In this document: piece after piece, positions 51,550-60,739 of the stretch
How positions within the stretch are numbered: position 1 is the first letter of the stretch
How the letters are laid out: every line of letters starts with the position of its first letter
Origin: Geothrix sp.
GTDB taxonomy: Bacteria > Acidobacteriota > Holophagae > Holophagales > Holophagaceae
Direction: 5' to 3'
Assembly (NCBI GenBank): GCA_019449415.1
Contig: JAGRPP010000023.1
Coordinates: 62,001-126,000, forward strand
Length of the DNA: 64,000 nt
Program-made: the position numbers and the translations under genes
The notes under the pieces: model-generated
The model's input: the letters and a program-made list of their open reading frames with translations, nothing else
Told to the model about the DNA's origin: nothing
The model's database searches: none

Positions 51550-52284
51550 TCAGCCCGCCTGCCTCACCAGCTCCGCGAACTTCCTGGAATCGAGGCTGGC
51601 GCCGCCCACGAGTCCACCGGCGACCTCGGGGATGGCGAGAATCTCGGGGAAGTTCTCCGGGGTGACGCTGCCGCCGTAGAGGATGGGCACCTGGTATTCG
51701 GTGCCGGCCAGGTGCCGCTGCAGCTCGGCGCGGATGAAGGCGTGGGCTTCGCGCACCTGCGCGGCCTCGGCGCGGCGGCCGGTGCCGATGGCCCAGACGG
51801 GCTCGTAGGCCACCCACAGGGGCCCGGGGCCGGTTTCGGCGAGGATGGACAGCTGCTGGCCGAGCACTTCCAGGGTCTGGCCCGCATCGCGCTGCTCCAG
51901 CGTCTCGCCGATGCAGAGCAGGGGGAGCAGGTCCCACTGCCAGGCGGCCTTGACCTTCTTCGCCAGGGCCGCATCGGTCTCGCCGAAGAGCTGCCGCCGC
52001 TCGCTGTGGCCGAGGATCACGCCCGAACAGCCCGCGTCCCGCAGCTGGGGCATGGAGACCTCCCCTGTGAAGGCCCCTTTGGGTTCGGCATGCCCGTTCT
52101 GCCCGAAGACCTGGAGACCCTTCGGTCGCACCAGCCCGCTCACCTGGTGCAGCAGGGTGAACGGCGGGGCGATGCCGGCCTCCGTGTCGGCCCCGGGGGC
52201 GAATCGCCCGAGCAGGTCCTCGCAAAAGGCCTTCGCCTCGTCCGAAGTCAGGTTCATCTTCCAGTTGGCGACGACGCAGCGCAT
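51550..52284 (-). CDS. tpiA: triosephosphate isomerase
   Basis: Interconverts dihydroxyacetone phosphate and glyceraldehyde 3-phosphate. The 244 residues contain ANWKMN (catalytic Lys), [11 protein letters not shown] (electrophilic His), [14 protein letters not shown] (catalytic Glu) and the phosphate loops [11 protein letters not shown] and [10 protein letters not shown]. It is 8 bases after pgk on the same strand, a glycolytic operon of two; gapA is not in the window. Confidence 0.97.
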   Translation of the reverse strand: MRCVVANWKMNLTSDEAKAFCEDLLGRFAPGADTEAGIAPPFTLLHQVSGLVRPKGLQVFGQNGHAEPKGAFTGEVSMPQLRDAGCSGVILGHSERRQLFGETDAALAKKVKAAWQWDLLPLLCIGETLEQRDAGQTLEVLGQQLSILAETGPGPLWVAYEPVWAIGTGRRAEAAQVREAHAFIRAELQRHLAGTEYQVPILYGGSVTPENFPEILAIPEVAGGLVGGASLDSRKFAELVRQAG

Positions 52285-52292
52285 GGGTCTCC

Positions 52293-53489
52293 TTATTTCG
52301 ACAGGGCGGCGACGCCGGGCAGCTCGAGGCCGCTGAGGAACTCCAGACTGGCCCCGCCGCCGGTGGAGACATGCGACATGCGGTCGCCGACCCCGGCCTT
52401 GTTCACGGCGGCCACGCTATCGCCGCCACCCACCAGCACGAAGGCGCCCCGGTCCGCGGCTTCGGCCAGCTCCTCGGCCATGGTCAAGGTGCCGCTGGCG
52501 TAGGAGGCCATCTCGAAGACGCCCATGGGGCCGTTCCACAGCAGGGTCTTCGCGGCGCGGATCTCGGCGGCGTAGGCGGCGACGGTCTCCGGGCCGATGT
52601 CCAGGGCCATGCGGTCCGCGGGGATGTTCTGGTCCACGGTGATGGCGCAGCCGGCATCTTCCTTGAACTCGGTGGCGGCCACATGGTCCAGGGGCAGCAG
52701 CAGGCGGGTGCCCTTGGCCTCGGCCTGCTTCAGCAGTTCCAGGGCCAAATCCAGTTTGTCTTCTTCGCAGAGGCTCTTGCCGATCCCGAAGCCCTGGGCC
52801 TTGAGGAAGGTGTAGCTCATGGCGCCGCCGATGAGGATGGCTTCGGCCTTGCCGAGGAAGTTCTGGATCAGCTCGATCTTGTCGCTCACCTTGGCGCCGC
52901 CGAAGATCACCACCAGGGGCTTGTCGGGATTTTCGGTGACCTTACCCAGGGCCTTCAGTTCCTTCTCCATGAGGAAGCCTGCGGCTACGCGGTCCTTGGG
53001 GAAATGACCGACCATGCCGCTGACGGAAGCGTGGGCCCGGTGGGCCGCACCGAAGGCGTCGTTCACATAGGTGTCGGCCAACTTCGCCAAGCTCTCGGCG
53101 AAGTCCTCTTTGTTCTTGGTCTCACCCTTCTCGAAGCGCAGGTTCTCCAGCAGGAGGACCTGGCCCGGCTTCAAGGCGGCGGCCTCCGCCTCCACGGCCG
53201 CGCCGTTCACATAGCTGGCCAGCCGGCAGTCGAAGCCCTGTTCCTTGAGCCAGGAGGCCACGGGGGCGGCGCTGAAGGCGGCCTCGAAGCCCTTGCCTTC
53301 GGGCCGGCCCAGGTGGGAGGCCAGCACCACGGAGGCACCGCCATCGAGTAGGCACTTGAGCGTGGGCAGGGTCTCGCGAATGCGGGTGGCGTCCGTGATG
53401 CGGCCCTCTTTCAGAGGCACATTCAGGTCCGCCCGCAGAAAGACCCGGTGGCCCTTCACATCGAGATCCCGCACCGACTGGAAGCCCAT
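52293..53489 (-). CDS. pgk: phosphoglycerate kinase
   Basis: Makes ATP and 3-phosphoglycerate from 1,3-bisphosphoglycerate. The 398 residues contain [80 protein letters not shown] and the ATP-site VGGGDSVAA. The ATG at 53489 follows AAGGAG by 5 bases; an in-frame ATG five codons upstream is not supported. It leads tpiA. Confidence 0.97.
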   Translation of the reverse strand: MGFQSVRDLDVKGHRVFLRADLNVPLKEGRITDATRIRETLPTLKCLLDGGASVVLASHLGRPEGKGFEAAFSAAPVASWLKEQGFDCRLASYVNGAAVEAEAAALKPGQVLLLENLRFEKGETKNKEDFAESLAKLADTYVNDAFGAAHRAHASVSGMVGHFPKDRVAAGFLMEKELKALGKVTENPDKPLVVIFGGAKVSDKIELIQNFLGKAEAILIGGAMSYTFLKAQGFGIGKSLCEEDKLDLALELLKQAEAKGTRLLLPLDHVAATEFKEDAGCAITVDQNIPADRMALDIGPETVAAYAAEIRAAKTLLWNGPMGVFEMASYASGTLTMAEELAEAADRGAFVLVGGGDSVAAVNKAGVGDRMSHVSTGGGASLEFLSGLELPGVAALSK

Positions 53490-53557
53490 GGCTGCTCCTT
53501 GCAAATGGAAAGCTCCATTCTGACGGAGGAGGGGCGGGCAGGCTATGGCGCCTTCCG

Positions 53558-54283
53558 CTACCGGGCCTTCTCGAGGATTCCGATCCAGCGCGGGCTGTCC
53601 TCCGCGAAGGCCTCGCCCGAGTAGGTGCCGCGGACGCTCCGGAGGCGGAGCCCGGCGTGGAGGGCCATGGCCTGGAGGTCGGCGGGGTGGTAGAGGCGGA
53701 CGCTCTCCATGGCGTGGCGGCGCTCCCCCGTGTCCAGCCGGGTGAGTTCCATGTGCTTCACGAGGCGGTCGCCCTCGAGCGCCCGCCGGCTGACGACGCG
53801 CACCCCCGCCCGCTCCACCGTGTCCTCGGGCACCAGGGTCCGGGCCACCTGGCCGGCATTCAGGTAGTCCATCACCAGCACGCCGCCGGGGCGGAGCAGC
53901 TGCCCGAGTCGGAGCATCAGCGTGTGGTTCTGGGAATCGGAGAAGTAGCCGAAGGGCGTGAACCAGAGGCAGATGCCGGAGAGCGCACCGTCCTTCACGG
54001 GCAGGGTCCGCATGTCGCCCCGCAGCAGCCAGGGGCGCAGGTCCGCAGGGGCCAGGCCGAGCAGGATTCGGGAGAGGTCCATGCCGAAGGCCAGGGGGTT
54101 CGTCCGCCGCAGGATCCCGAGGTGCCTGCCCGCGCCACAGGCGAGGTCGAGGACGGGCCCCTCGGCCAGCTCGGGCGCCAGGCGCAGGGCCAGTTCCACG
54201 GCCCGGCGAGCCTCGTCCGCGTCCCGGTGGGCGTAGAGCAGGGCATAGTCCTCATCAAACCAAGCTTCGAACCATTCGGCCAA
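53558..54283 (-). CDS. class I SAM-dependent methyltransferase
   Basis: A 241-residue methyltransferase. The SAM-binding motif I is PVLDLACGAGRHLGILRRTN near residues 43-62, then MDLSRILLG and the motif WFTPFGYFSD (post-motif region). It resembles methyltransferases of the UbiE/type-11 kind, and the TGERRHAMESVRLY stretch looks like the dimer/cap region. The substrate is unknown. Single leftward gene; it diverges from rbfA across a 105-base gap. Confidence 0.85.
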   Translation of the reverse strand: MAEWFEAWFDEDYALLYAHRDADEARRAVELALRLAPELAEGPVLDLACGAGRHLGILRRTNPLAFGMDLSRILLGLAPADLRPWLLRGDMRTLPVKDGALSGICLWFTPFGYFSDSQNHTLMLRLGQLLRPGGVLVMDYLNAGQVARTLVPEDTVERAGVRVVSRRALEGDRLVKHMELTRLDTGERRHAMESVRLYHPADLQAMALHAGLRLRSVRGTYSGEAFAEDSPRWIGILEKAR

Positions 54284-54388
54284 GGCGCGCCCTTCGAAAA
54301 GCCCAGAGTATCCAGATGGAGCGCGGCAGGCCTCATGGGGAAGGAGAAAAATCGCGGTCGGCTACAATGGGGATTGCAAAGGAAAAGC

Positions 54389-54778
54389 ATGCAACGCCCA
54401 GAACGCCTTGAAGACCAGGTCCACTTCCTGCTGTCGACCCTCATCCAGCGCGAGCTCCGTGATCCGGAGCTCGGCTTCCTCACCCTCACGGCCGTGCGCC
54501 TGACGCCGGACCGCAGCATGGCCCGGGTCTATTTCACGGTCCTGCCCCCGAACGGCGGCGACCAGGAGGCCCAGGACGCGCTCACGCGCAAGGCCCTGGG
54601 CCGGGCGGCGGGCTTCCTCCGCAGCCAGCTGGCCTCGCGCCTCAAGATGAAGCGGGTGCCCGAGCTGCGCTTCTTCCCGGACGGCACGCTGGAAGAGGGG
54701 AATCACCTGGAGTCCCTGCTCGATGAGATCGAGAAGGAGCGGGCCGCGCGGCCTGCGGAACCCGAACCGGAAGCCTGA
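54389..54778 (+). CDS. rbfA: ribosome-binding factor A
   Basis: A 129-residue 30S maturation factor with a KH-type fold. It begins RPERLEDQVHFLLSTLIQRE and has LGFLTLTAVRLTPDRSMARV, then RAAGFLRSQLASRLKMKRVP and LRFFPDGTLEEG, all RbfA signatures. AAAGGA lies 6 bases before the ATG. TACAAT at 54363-54368 is a likely -10 box without an evident -35. Directly followed by truB with no gap; nusA and infB are not here. Confidence 0.93.
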   Translation: MQRPERLEDQVHFLLSTLIQRELRDPELGFLTLTAVRLTPDRSMARVYFTVLPPNGGDQEAQDALTRKALGRAAGFLRSQLASRLKMKRVPELRFFPDGTLEEGNHLESLLDEIEKERAARPAEPEPEA

Positions 54779-55675
54779 ATGATCGAATCCGGCATCCACC
54801 TCGTCCACAAGACCGTGGGCCAGAGCAGTTTTGATGTGATCCGGGGCTTCAAGCGCCGGGCCTTCGAGGCGGGTCAGAAGAAGCTGGCCCTGGGGCACGG
54901 CGGCACGCTGGATCCCTTCGCGGACGGCCTGCTGCTGGTGCTGGCGGGCCAGGCCACGCGGCTGATGGAGCTGATGCATCCGCTGCCGAAGACCTATGTG
55001 GCCGAAGTGGCCTGGGGCCTGGAAACGGACACCTGCGATCTGCACGGCAAGCCTGCCTCTGAAGCCACCGAGGCCCGGTTCTCGCCGGAGGCCCTGGAGG
55101 CCGCCCTGGCCCCCTTCCTGGGTTGGACGGACCAGGTCCCCCCCGCCACCAGCGCCAAGAAGATCGACGGCGAGGCGGCCTACCGGAAGGCCCACCGCGG
55201 CGAAGTGGTGGTGATGAAACCATGCCGCGTCTTCCTGCTGTCCGCCCGCTGGATCGCCCATGACCTGCCGCGAGCCAGCACCCTCGAAATCACCTGCCGC
55301 GGCGGGTTCTATGTGCGGAGCCTGGCCCGGGATCTGGGCCGCGCGCTGGGCTGCGGCGCGCACCTGACGGCCCTGCATCGCACCGCCATCGGTCCCTGGA
55401 CCGATCCCAGCGCGGATCAGGAGCGGCTCATCGCCGGCGCCGACCTGCTGCCCTGGTGCCCCTCCCGCTTGTTGACGGATGAAGAGGCGGAGCATCTGAG
55501 CCATGGCCGTGCCATCCCCACGGGAGAATATCTTCCAGGAACCTGGGCCCTGCCCGAAGGTTTTCCGGATCCGGGAGCGCCGCTGCGGGCTCTGCATGAG
55601 GGGCGTCTCGTGGCCCTGCTCAAGCCCGCTGAGGAAGGCCTGCGGACCTTCGCCAACCTGCGGGGGGGGCTCTAG
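54779..55675 (+). CDS. truB: tRNA pseudouridine-55 synthase
   Basis: Makes pseudouridine 55 in the T-loop of most tRNAs. The 298 residues have the catalytic Asp45 in LGHGGTLDPFADGLLLV, KTYVAEVAWGLETDTCDLHG, PPATSAKKIDGEAAY and CRGGFYVRSLARDLG. The ATG starts immediately after the rbfA stop, the classical rbfA-truB pairing. The C-terminus is a short PUA-like part. Converges with terC across 11 bases. Confidence 0.95.
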   Translation: MIESGIHLVHKTVGQSSFDVIRGFKRRAFEAGQKKLALGHGGTLDPFADGLLLVLAGQATRLMELMHPLPKTYVAEVAWGLETDTCDLHGKPASEATEARFSPEALEAALAPFLGWTDQVPPATSAKKIDGEAAYRKAHRGEVVVMKPCRVFLLSARWIAHDLPRASTLEITCRGGFYVRSLARDLGRALGCGAHLTALHRTAIGPWTDPSADQERLIAGADLLPWCPSRLLTDEEAEHLSHGRAIPTGEYLPGTWALPEGFPDPGAPLRALHEGRLVALLKPAEEGLRTFANLRGGL

Positions 55676-55686
55676 GATCCCCGGCT

Positions 55687-56454
55687 TCAGGGTTGCTGGT
55701 CGGGGCCTTTACCGGGCTCTTCGACCCACTCGGAGTGCAGATGGACGGGTCTCGCCTTGGCCCTCAGCCGCAGGTTCAGCATCTCGACCAGCAGCGAGAA
55801 GGCCATCGCGAAGTAGACATAGCCCTTGGGGATGTGCATTCCGGTGCCCTCGCCCACGAGCGTGGTGCCGATGAGGAGGAGGAAGCTGAGGGCAAGGATC
55901 TTCAGCGTCGGGTGCGCCTCGACGAAATCACCGATGGGCTTGGCCGCCAGCATCATCACGCCGACGGAGATGATGACGGCGATGACCATGACCGCGAGAT
56001 CCTGGGCCATGCCGACCGCGGTGATCACCGAGTCGAGGGAGAAGACGATGTCGAGCAGCATGATCTGAATCAGGACCCCCGAGAACGAGGGGGTGACCTT
56101 CTTCACGGATGCGCCTTCGATGCCCTCGAGCTTGTGGTGGATCTCGTGCGTCGCCTTGGCGATCAGGAAGAGCCCACCGCCGAGCAGGATGAGGTCCCGC
56201 CCCGAGAATCCGTGCCCCAGGATCTGGAACAGCGGATTTGTGAGCTTCACGATCCAGGCGATGGACATGAGCAGCAGGATGCGCATGCCCATCGCGAGCA
56301 GCAGTCCGGTTTGCCGCGCCTTGGCCTGCCTGTCCGCAGGGAGCTTCCCGGCCAGGATCGAGATGAAGATGATGTTGTCGATGCCAAGGACGATCTCTAG
56401 GACCGTCAAGGTCAAAAGGGCAATCCAGGCCTCGGGGCTGGTCATCCAGTTCAT
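55687..56454 (-). CDS. TerC-family membrane protein
   Basis: A 255-residue integral membrane protein with seven or so helices. The paired acidic membrane motifs LEIVLGIDNIIFISILAGKL and DIVFSLDSVITAVGMAQD define the TerC/Alx family, members of which export manganese or help metalate exported enzymes. A His-rich loop (THEIHHKLEG) lies between them. No manganese riboswitch of the yybP-ykoY type is visible in the 92 bases upstream. Separate unit between truB and a Cys-rich small gene. Confidence 0.9.
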   Translation of the reverse strand: MNWMTSPEAWIALLTLTVLEIVLGIDNIIFISILAGKLPADRQAKARQTGLLLAMGMRILLLMSIAWIVKLTNPLFQILGHGFSGRDLILLGGGLFLIAKATHEIHHKLEGIEGASVKKVTPSFSGVLIQIMLLDIVFSLDSVITAVGMAQDLAVMVIAVIISVGVMMLAAKPIGDFVEAHPTLKILALSFLLLIGTTLVGEGTGMHIPKGYVYFAMAFSLLVEMLNLRLRAKARPVHLHSEWVEEPGKGPDQQP

Positions 56455-56546
56455 GGGGGGGCATCTCCGGGAGTCGGCGGCAAACCGAAACCTCCCATCC
56501 TAGCCCGACTGCCTTCTCCGCGGCCTCGCGGGAATGGGCAGGCCTT

Positions 56547-56810
56547 CTAATCCTGAGCGGGCACTCTCGCCGCAAGATCGTCGAGCACCTTCAGCATGTG
56601 CTGGCACTCTTCGCAGCTGGTGTGGGGTGTGCCGCAGGGAAAGCCGTCGCTCTGCATGCCGAGGCAGCGGGGTTGCTGGATGAAACGCACCAACTCGCCC
56701 ATGAGGCCGGAGACCTTCGTGCGGAGTGGGCTATCCGGGATCTCCCGGAGGGCCATGACGAGCTTCCATTCCTCGGCGCTGAGGGTGGTCTGGATCGCGG
56801 ATTCCGTCAT
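56547..56810 (-). CDS. 87-residue Cys-rich protein of unknown function
   Basis: A small soluble protein, helical at the start (TLSAEEWKLVMALREI). A Cys cluster (Cys49, Cys59, Cys66, Cys69 with spacing C-x9-C-x6-C-x2-C) in the second half could bind zinc or an iron-sulphur cluster. No family recognised. It lies 25 bases after the ketoacid oxidoreductase genes on the same strand, so it may be the last gene of their transcript and an accessory redox or metal protein. Confidence 0.7.
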   Translation of the reverse strand: MTESAIQTTLSAEEWKLVMALREIPDSPLRTKVSGLMGELVRFIQQPRCLGMQSDGFPCGTPHTSCEECQHMLKVLDDLAARVPAQD

Positions 56811-56835
56811 GGCTGCCTCCGGGGGAGATGCCGAG

Positions 56836-58266
56836 CTACTTGTCGAGGGCTTCCACCGACTTGATGCCCCAGGCGAAAGCTTCTTCGTTGAGGGGGATCA
56901 GGGCGCACTTGTCCTTCAGGGCCACGCGGATGGCGGTGAGGAGGGTGTCCTTGGGGAAGATGCCCGTGGCGGCCTGCAGGGCGCCCAGGGCCACGATGTT
57001 CTTCACCACGGCCTTGCCCAGATCGGTGGCGATGCCCGTGAAGGGCACGGGGAACATCTTGATGCTGGGATCCAGCACGGGGGCCTCCGTGACCACGGAG
57101 CTGTCGTAGATCACGAAGCCGCCCTTTCGGACTGTGGGACCGAACTTGACGAGGCTGGGCGTGTTGAAGGCGATGAGCACCTGGGGATCGGGGGATCCGG
57201 GGTTCAGCACCTCGTCCTCGGCCACATGCACATCGGCGTACGAGGTGCCGCCGCGGCTTTCGGGGCCATAGCTGGGGATGTGGGTGGCGTCGAAGCCCTC
57301 GCTGATGGCGGCGCGGGCGATGAGCATGGCTGCAGTCTGGGCGCCGTCGCCGCCGGATCCCGCCAGCTTCAGCGAGATGTCATGGGCGTCGAGGTGGGTG
57401 GGAAAGCCCTTGCAGAAGCGATCGGAGTGCTCGGAGGTGGCGCCGGCCAGGCTGAGGAGCTTCTCGCCCTTGAAGCACGGCGGATTGCGCTTGAACCAGG
57501 GATCGACGGTGATGTCCTTCTTCACGCCGAGGGGATACACGGGTTCCATGCACTCCTTGACCCATTTGGAGGTGGCTTCGGGATCCATCTTCAGGTGGGT
57601 GGGGCATTCGGCCAGCACTTCGATGAAGGAGTAGCCGCGGCCCTCCACCTGGAGCTTGATGGCCTTCTGGATGGCCTTCTTGGCCTTGATGCGCTGCTTG
57701 GCGTCGTAGAGGGCCACGCGCTCGACATACACCGGACCGTCGAGGCCTGCGATGATCTCGGCCATCTTCATGGGCTGGCCGTTGTATTCGTTGCGGCCCG
57801 CGGGGCTGGTGGAACTGGACTGGCCCATCAGAGTGGTGGGGGCCATCTGGCCGCCGGTCATGCCGTAGATGGCGTTGTTGATGAAGATGACGGTGATGGG
57901 CGCGCCGAGCTGGGCGGTGGCGACGGTTTCGGCGAGGCCGATGGAGGCCAGGTCACCATCGCCCTGGTAGCTGATGACCACGCTCTCGGGGTTGGCGAAC
58001 TTGTGGCCGAGGGCGACCACGGGGGCGCGGCCGTGGGCGGCCTGGCTGTTGCCCACATCGAAGTAGTAGTAGAGGAATACGGAGCAGCCCACGGGGCTGA
58101 TGGCCACCGTGCGGTCCTGGATGCCGAGCTCGTCAATGGCGTCGGCCAGGTACTTGTGGGCCAGCCCGTGGCCGCAGCCGGGGCAGTAGTGGGTGGCGTG
58201 GCCCTTCAGGCCCTCGCCGTGGGAGTGGCGCTCGAACTTGTCGTAGAAGACGCTGGCCTTGCTCAT
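56836..58266 (-). CDS. 2-oxoacid:ferredoxin oxidoreductase, fused beta-gamma subunits
   Basis: A 476-residue fusion. Residues 1-280 are the thiamine-diphosphate beta subunit: HYCPGCGHGLAHKYL, SPVGCSVFLYYYF, YQGDGDLASIGLAE and NNAIYGMTGGQMAPTT. Residues about 295-476 are the gamma subunit: KLAGSGGDGAQTAAMLIARA, YGPESRGGTSYADV. The complex oxidises a 2-oxoacid (2-oxoglutarate or branched-chain 2-oxoacid; not decidable here) to acyl-CoA and CO2, reducing ferredoxin. The ATG at 58266 overlaps the alpha gene stop by 4 bases. Confidence 0.92.
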   Translation of the reverse strand: MSKASVFYDKFERHSHGEGLKGHATHYCPGCGHGLAHKYLADAIDELGIQDRTVAISPVGCSVFLYYYFDVGNSQAAHGRAPVVALGHKFANPESVVISYQGDGDLASIGLAETVATAQLGAPITVIFINNAIYGMTGGQMAPTTLMGQSSSTSPAGRNEYNGQPMKMAEIIAGLDGPVYVERVALYDAKQRIKAKKAIQKAIKLQVEGRGYSFIEVLAECPTHLKMDPEATSKWVKECMEPVYPLGVKKDITVDPWFKRNPPCFKGEKLLSLAGATSEHSDRFCKGFPTHLDAHDISLKLAGSGGDGAQTAAMLIARAAISEGFDATHIPSYGPESRGGTSYADVHVAEDEVLNPGSPDPQVLIAFNTPSLVKFGPTVRKGGFVIYDSSVVTEAPVLDPSIKMFPVPFTGIATDLGKAVVKNIVALGALQAATGIFPKDTLLTAIRVALKDKCALIPLNEEAFAWGIKSVEALDK

Positions 58267-59663
58267 GCGAGCACCTCCTTCTGACCCAGGACCCGGGTCA
58301 TGATCTCGCTCTGCTGGGGCAGGATGCCGCCCATGCGGCGGACCGATTCGATCTCGGGGAACTGCCGTACGCTGGCCTTGCTGAGGGCGAGGCGCACCTC
58401 GTCCTCCAGCTGCCCGGCGCTGGCCTCGACCACCACGATGCGCTCGGCGCCGTGGATGGCCTTCTTCAGCTCTTCCACGGGGAAGGGCCAGAGGGTGATG
58501 GGCCGGAAGAGACCGGCCTTGACGCCCTGGTTGCGCAGGTCCTGCACGGCGCCCTTGGCGGTGCGGGCCGGCGTGTTGCAGGCGATGAGGACCACTTCAG
58601 CGTCGTCGCACAGGAAGGATTCGGAGCGCGCCTCGACCTTCATGGCTTCGTACTTGGCATTGAGGTGCACATTGTGCGCCTCGAGGTCGGTCTCCGTGAG
58701 GAAGATCGAAGTGATGACATTCTTGCGGTGCATGGCATCGCCGTAGACCGCCCACTTCGGAATGCCGGGCTTGATCATGGTCTCGGGCAGCTGCACCTTG
58801 CCCGTCATCTGGCCCAGATAGCCGTCGCCCAGCAGGACCACGGGGTTGCGGTATTTGAAGCTCAGCTCGAAGGCCAGCATGGTGAGGTCGAGCATCTCCT
58901 GGGGCGTGGCGGGCGCCAGGGTGATGGCGTGGGTGTTGCCGTGGCCCAGGCCGTGGCAGGCCAGCTTGATGTCGGACTGCTCGGGAGCGATGTTGCCCAG
59001 GCCCGGCCCGCCGCGCATGACATCCACGAAGACGCCCGGCAGTTCGGCGCCGATCATGTAGGAGACGCCTTCCAGCATCAGGCTGAAGCCCGGCGAGGAG
59101 GTGAAGGTCATGGTGGGCAGCCCCGCGCCGGCAGTGCCGTACATCATGTTCACCGTGGCCACTTCGCTGACGGCCTGGATGAAGGTGCCGTCGAGCTTGG
59201 GCAGGAACTTGGCCATCAGCTCGGCGCCCTCGGTGGAGGGCGTGATGGGGTAGCCATAGACATGGCGGCAACCGGCCAGCAGGGCGCCCAGGGCCGACGC
59301 ATAGGTGCCCTTGATGACCAGGGGCTCCGTGCGGGGCAGGGGCAGGACTTCGGAAGGCAGATCGATGGGCTCGGGTGCCTCGCTGGGCTTCACGCCGAAG
59401 AGCTTGGCCGGATCCTCCAGTTCGAAGTCCTGGATCTCGCCCTCATGGGCGGGGCGCAGGCCGTAGGGCTCGGGGCAGGCGTCCATGCACAGACCGCAGG
59501 CGTTGCAGTTGGCCAGGTCCAGCTCCACGGGCACCAGGCCCGTCAGGGGGTTGATCTGGTCGCTCAGCGTGATGCAGTCCTTGGCGCAGGCGTCGAGACA
59601 CCGGCCGCAGCCCTTGCAATACTCCGGCAGCAGAAAGGGTTTGGGTCGTTCTTTGAGAGCCAT
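58263..59663 (-). CDS. 2-oxoacid:ferredoxin oxidoreductase, fused delta-alpha subunits
   Basis: A 466-residue fusion. Residues 1-75 are a two-cluster ferredoxin (delta): YCKGCGRCLDACAKDCITLS and CNACGLCMDACPEP. After a linker comes the alpha pyrimidine domain (from about 115): CRHVYGYPITPSTEGAELMA, VSEVATVNMMYGTAGAG, TSSPGFSLMLEGVSYMIGAE, GGPGLGNIAPEQSD. With the beta-gamma protein it makes a complete enzyme from two genes, in the order delta-alpha-beta-gamma. AGTTTCC leads into the ATG; no strong ribosome site seen. A structured sequence lies 86 bases upstream. Confidence 0.92.
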   Translation of the reverse strand: MALKERPKPFLLPEYCKGCGRCLDACAKDCITLSDQINPLTGLVPVELDLANCNACGLCMDACPEPYGLRPAHEGEIQDFELEDPAKLFGVKPSEAPEPIDLPSEVLPLPRTEPLVIKGTYASALGALLAGCRHVYGYPITPSTEGAELMAKFLPKLDGTFIQAVSEVATVNMMYGTAGAGLPTMTFTSSPGFSLMLEGVSYMIGAELPGVFVDVMRGGPGLGNIAPEQSDIKLACHGLGHGNTHAITLAPATPQEMLDLTMLAFELSFKYRNPVVLLGDGYLGQMTGKVQLPETMIKPGIPKWAVYGDAMHRKNVITSIFLTETDLEAHNVHLNAKYEAMKVEARSESFLCDDAEVVLIACNTPARTAKGAVQDLRNQGVKAGLFRPITLWPFPVEELKKAIHGAERIVVVEASAGQLEDEVRLALSKASVRQFPEIESVRRMGGILPQQSEIMTRVLGQKEVLA

Positions 59664-59748
59664 GGAAACTCCATGCAGGGACGCAGGTCCTACTTGGGGG
59701 AAGTGTCAGGCCCGCCCCATGTGCGCGTGGTCACAAGCGGGCTGGATC

Positions 59749-59815
59749 GCAGACCACCGCCGACCAAAAGGTCGGGAATGGGCCCCGGGCTGGGCGGTCT
59801 GCGGGGGACAGACCG
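59749..59815 (-). promoter_or_regulatory. possible structured leader upstream of the oxidoreductase operon
   Basis: On the minus strand CGGTCTG (59815-59809) can pair with CAGACCG (59801-59795) across a 7-base loop, while GGTCTGC (59755-59749) can pair with GCAGACC (59802-59796) instead, so two hairpins exclude each other. Between them CCGACC-TTTT-GGTCGG (59775-59760) is a perfect 6-base stem. The arrangement resembles a switching leader or the end of the nadK transcript; no T-run is present. Confidence 0.35.
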
Positions 59816-59832
59816 GAAAGCAGGCTGGAGTC

Positions 59833-60711
59833 CTACCGATCGCCCCAGTGCAGCTTCTGCTGGAGCAGGGCGAAGAAATCGAGGCCGGGTCGCTGGAGGA
59901 GGGTGATCTTGGCCTCGGCCTGCCGCAGGCGCACCTGGTCACCGGGCAGCAGCTTGAGGCCCACCTGGCCATCCAGGGTGAGGTGGGCGTCCTCGGCCTC
60001 TTCGAGGGTGATCGAGATGGGGCGGTCGGCGGGCACCACCGAGGGACGCAGGGTCAGGGTGTGCGGGCAGATGGGGGCGATGACGAAGGCCTCGAGGCTG
60101 GGATGGAGGATGGGGCCGCCGGCGGACAGGGCGTAGGCCGTGGAACCCGTGGGCGTGGCCACGATCAGCCCATCGGCCTTGATGGGGCCGGCGTCCTGCG
60201 CGCCCACCCGCAGGTGCATGTCCATGATGCGGGCGAGGGCGCCCTTGGCCACGACGGCGTCGTTCAGCACGGTGTGGCGCGCCAACAGCTCGTCCCCCCG
60301 CCACAACTCGGCCTCGAGCATGGGCCGCACATCGGGCAGGAGCGAGCCGGCGAGGAAGGCCTCGACGGCCGCGCGCGCCCCCTCGACGGGGTGGGCCGTG
60401 AGGAAGCCCAGGGAACCCAGGTTGATGCCCAGGATCGGAGTGCCCCGCAGGCCCACGCGGCGGGCCGCATGGAGCAGGGTGCCATCGCCGCCCAGCACGA
60501 GGCAGAGGGCCGCGGGCGGCAGGGAGGCGCCCAGCTCCTCATCGAGGGTGAGCCGCGCCGGGTCCAGCCCCGCCATGGCCCAGGGTTCGGCCAGGGCCCG
60601 CTCGCCGGTCACGGTCCAGCCCCGCTCCAGGAAGGGGGGCAGCGCTTCGCGCAGGGTGGACCCCAGGTGCGGGGATTTGACCTTGGCCACGAGGATCAGT
60701 CGCTGGGGCAT
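59833..60711 (-). CDS. nadK: NAD kinase
   Basis: Phosphorylates NAD to NADP. The 292 residues contain the GGDGT motif in LCLVLGGDGTLLHAAR, INLGSLGFLTAHP, the NAD-site VLNDAVVAKGALARI, and DGLIVATPTGSTAYALSAGG, all standard. The start follows GGGG near the neighbouring PBP1A start; the two genes diverge, with overlapping control sequence of about 28 bases. It is about 170 bases ahead of the oxidoreductase genes on the same strand. Confidence 0.95.
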   Translation of the reverse strand: MPQRLILVAKVKSPHLGSTLREALPPFLERGWTVTGERALAEPWAMAGLDPARLTLDEELGASLPPAALCLVLGGDGTLLHAARRVGLRGTPILGINLGSLGFLTAHPVEGARAAVEAFLAGSLLPDVRPMLEAELWRGDELLARHTVLNDAVVAKGALARIMDMHLRVGAQDAGPIKADGLIVATPTGSTAYALSAGGPILHPSLEAFVIAPICPHTLTLRPSVVPADRPISITLEEAEDAHLTLDGQVGLKLLPGDQVRLRQAEAKITLLQRPGLDFFALLQQKLHWGDR

Positions 60712-60739
60712 GGCATCACTCTACCGCTATCCTTGGGGC

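Noticed and set aside
56455..56546. manganese riboswitch (yybP-ykoY type) upstream of terC
   Set aside because: Looked for because terC genes often carry it; the conserved core is not present in the 92 bases.
60710..60739. upstream ATG start for PBP1A
   Set aside because: It would add 10 residues (MASLYRYPWG) and start inside the divergent nadK start; kept as an alternative only.
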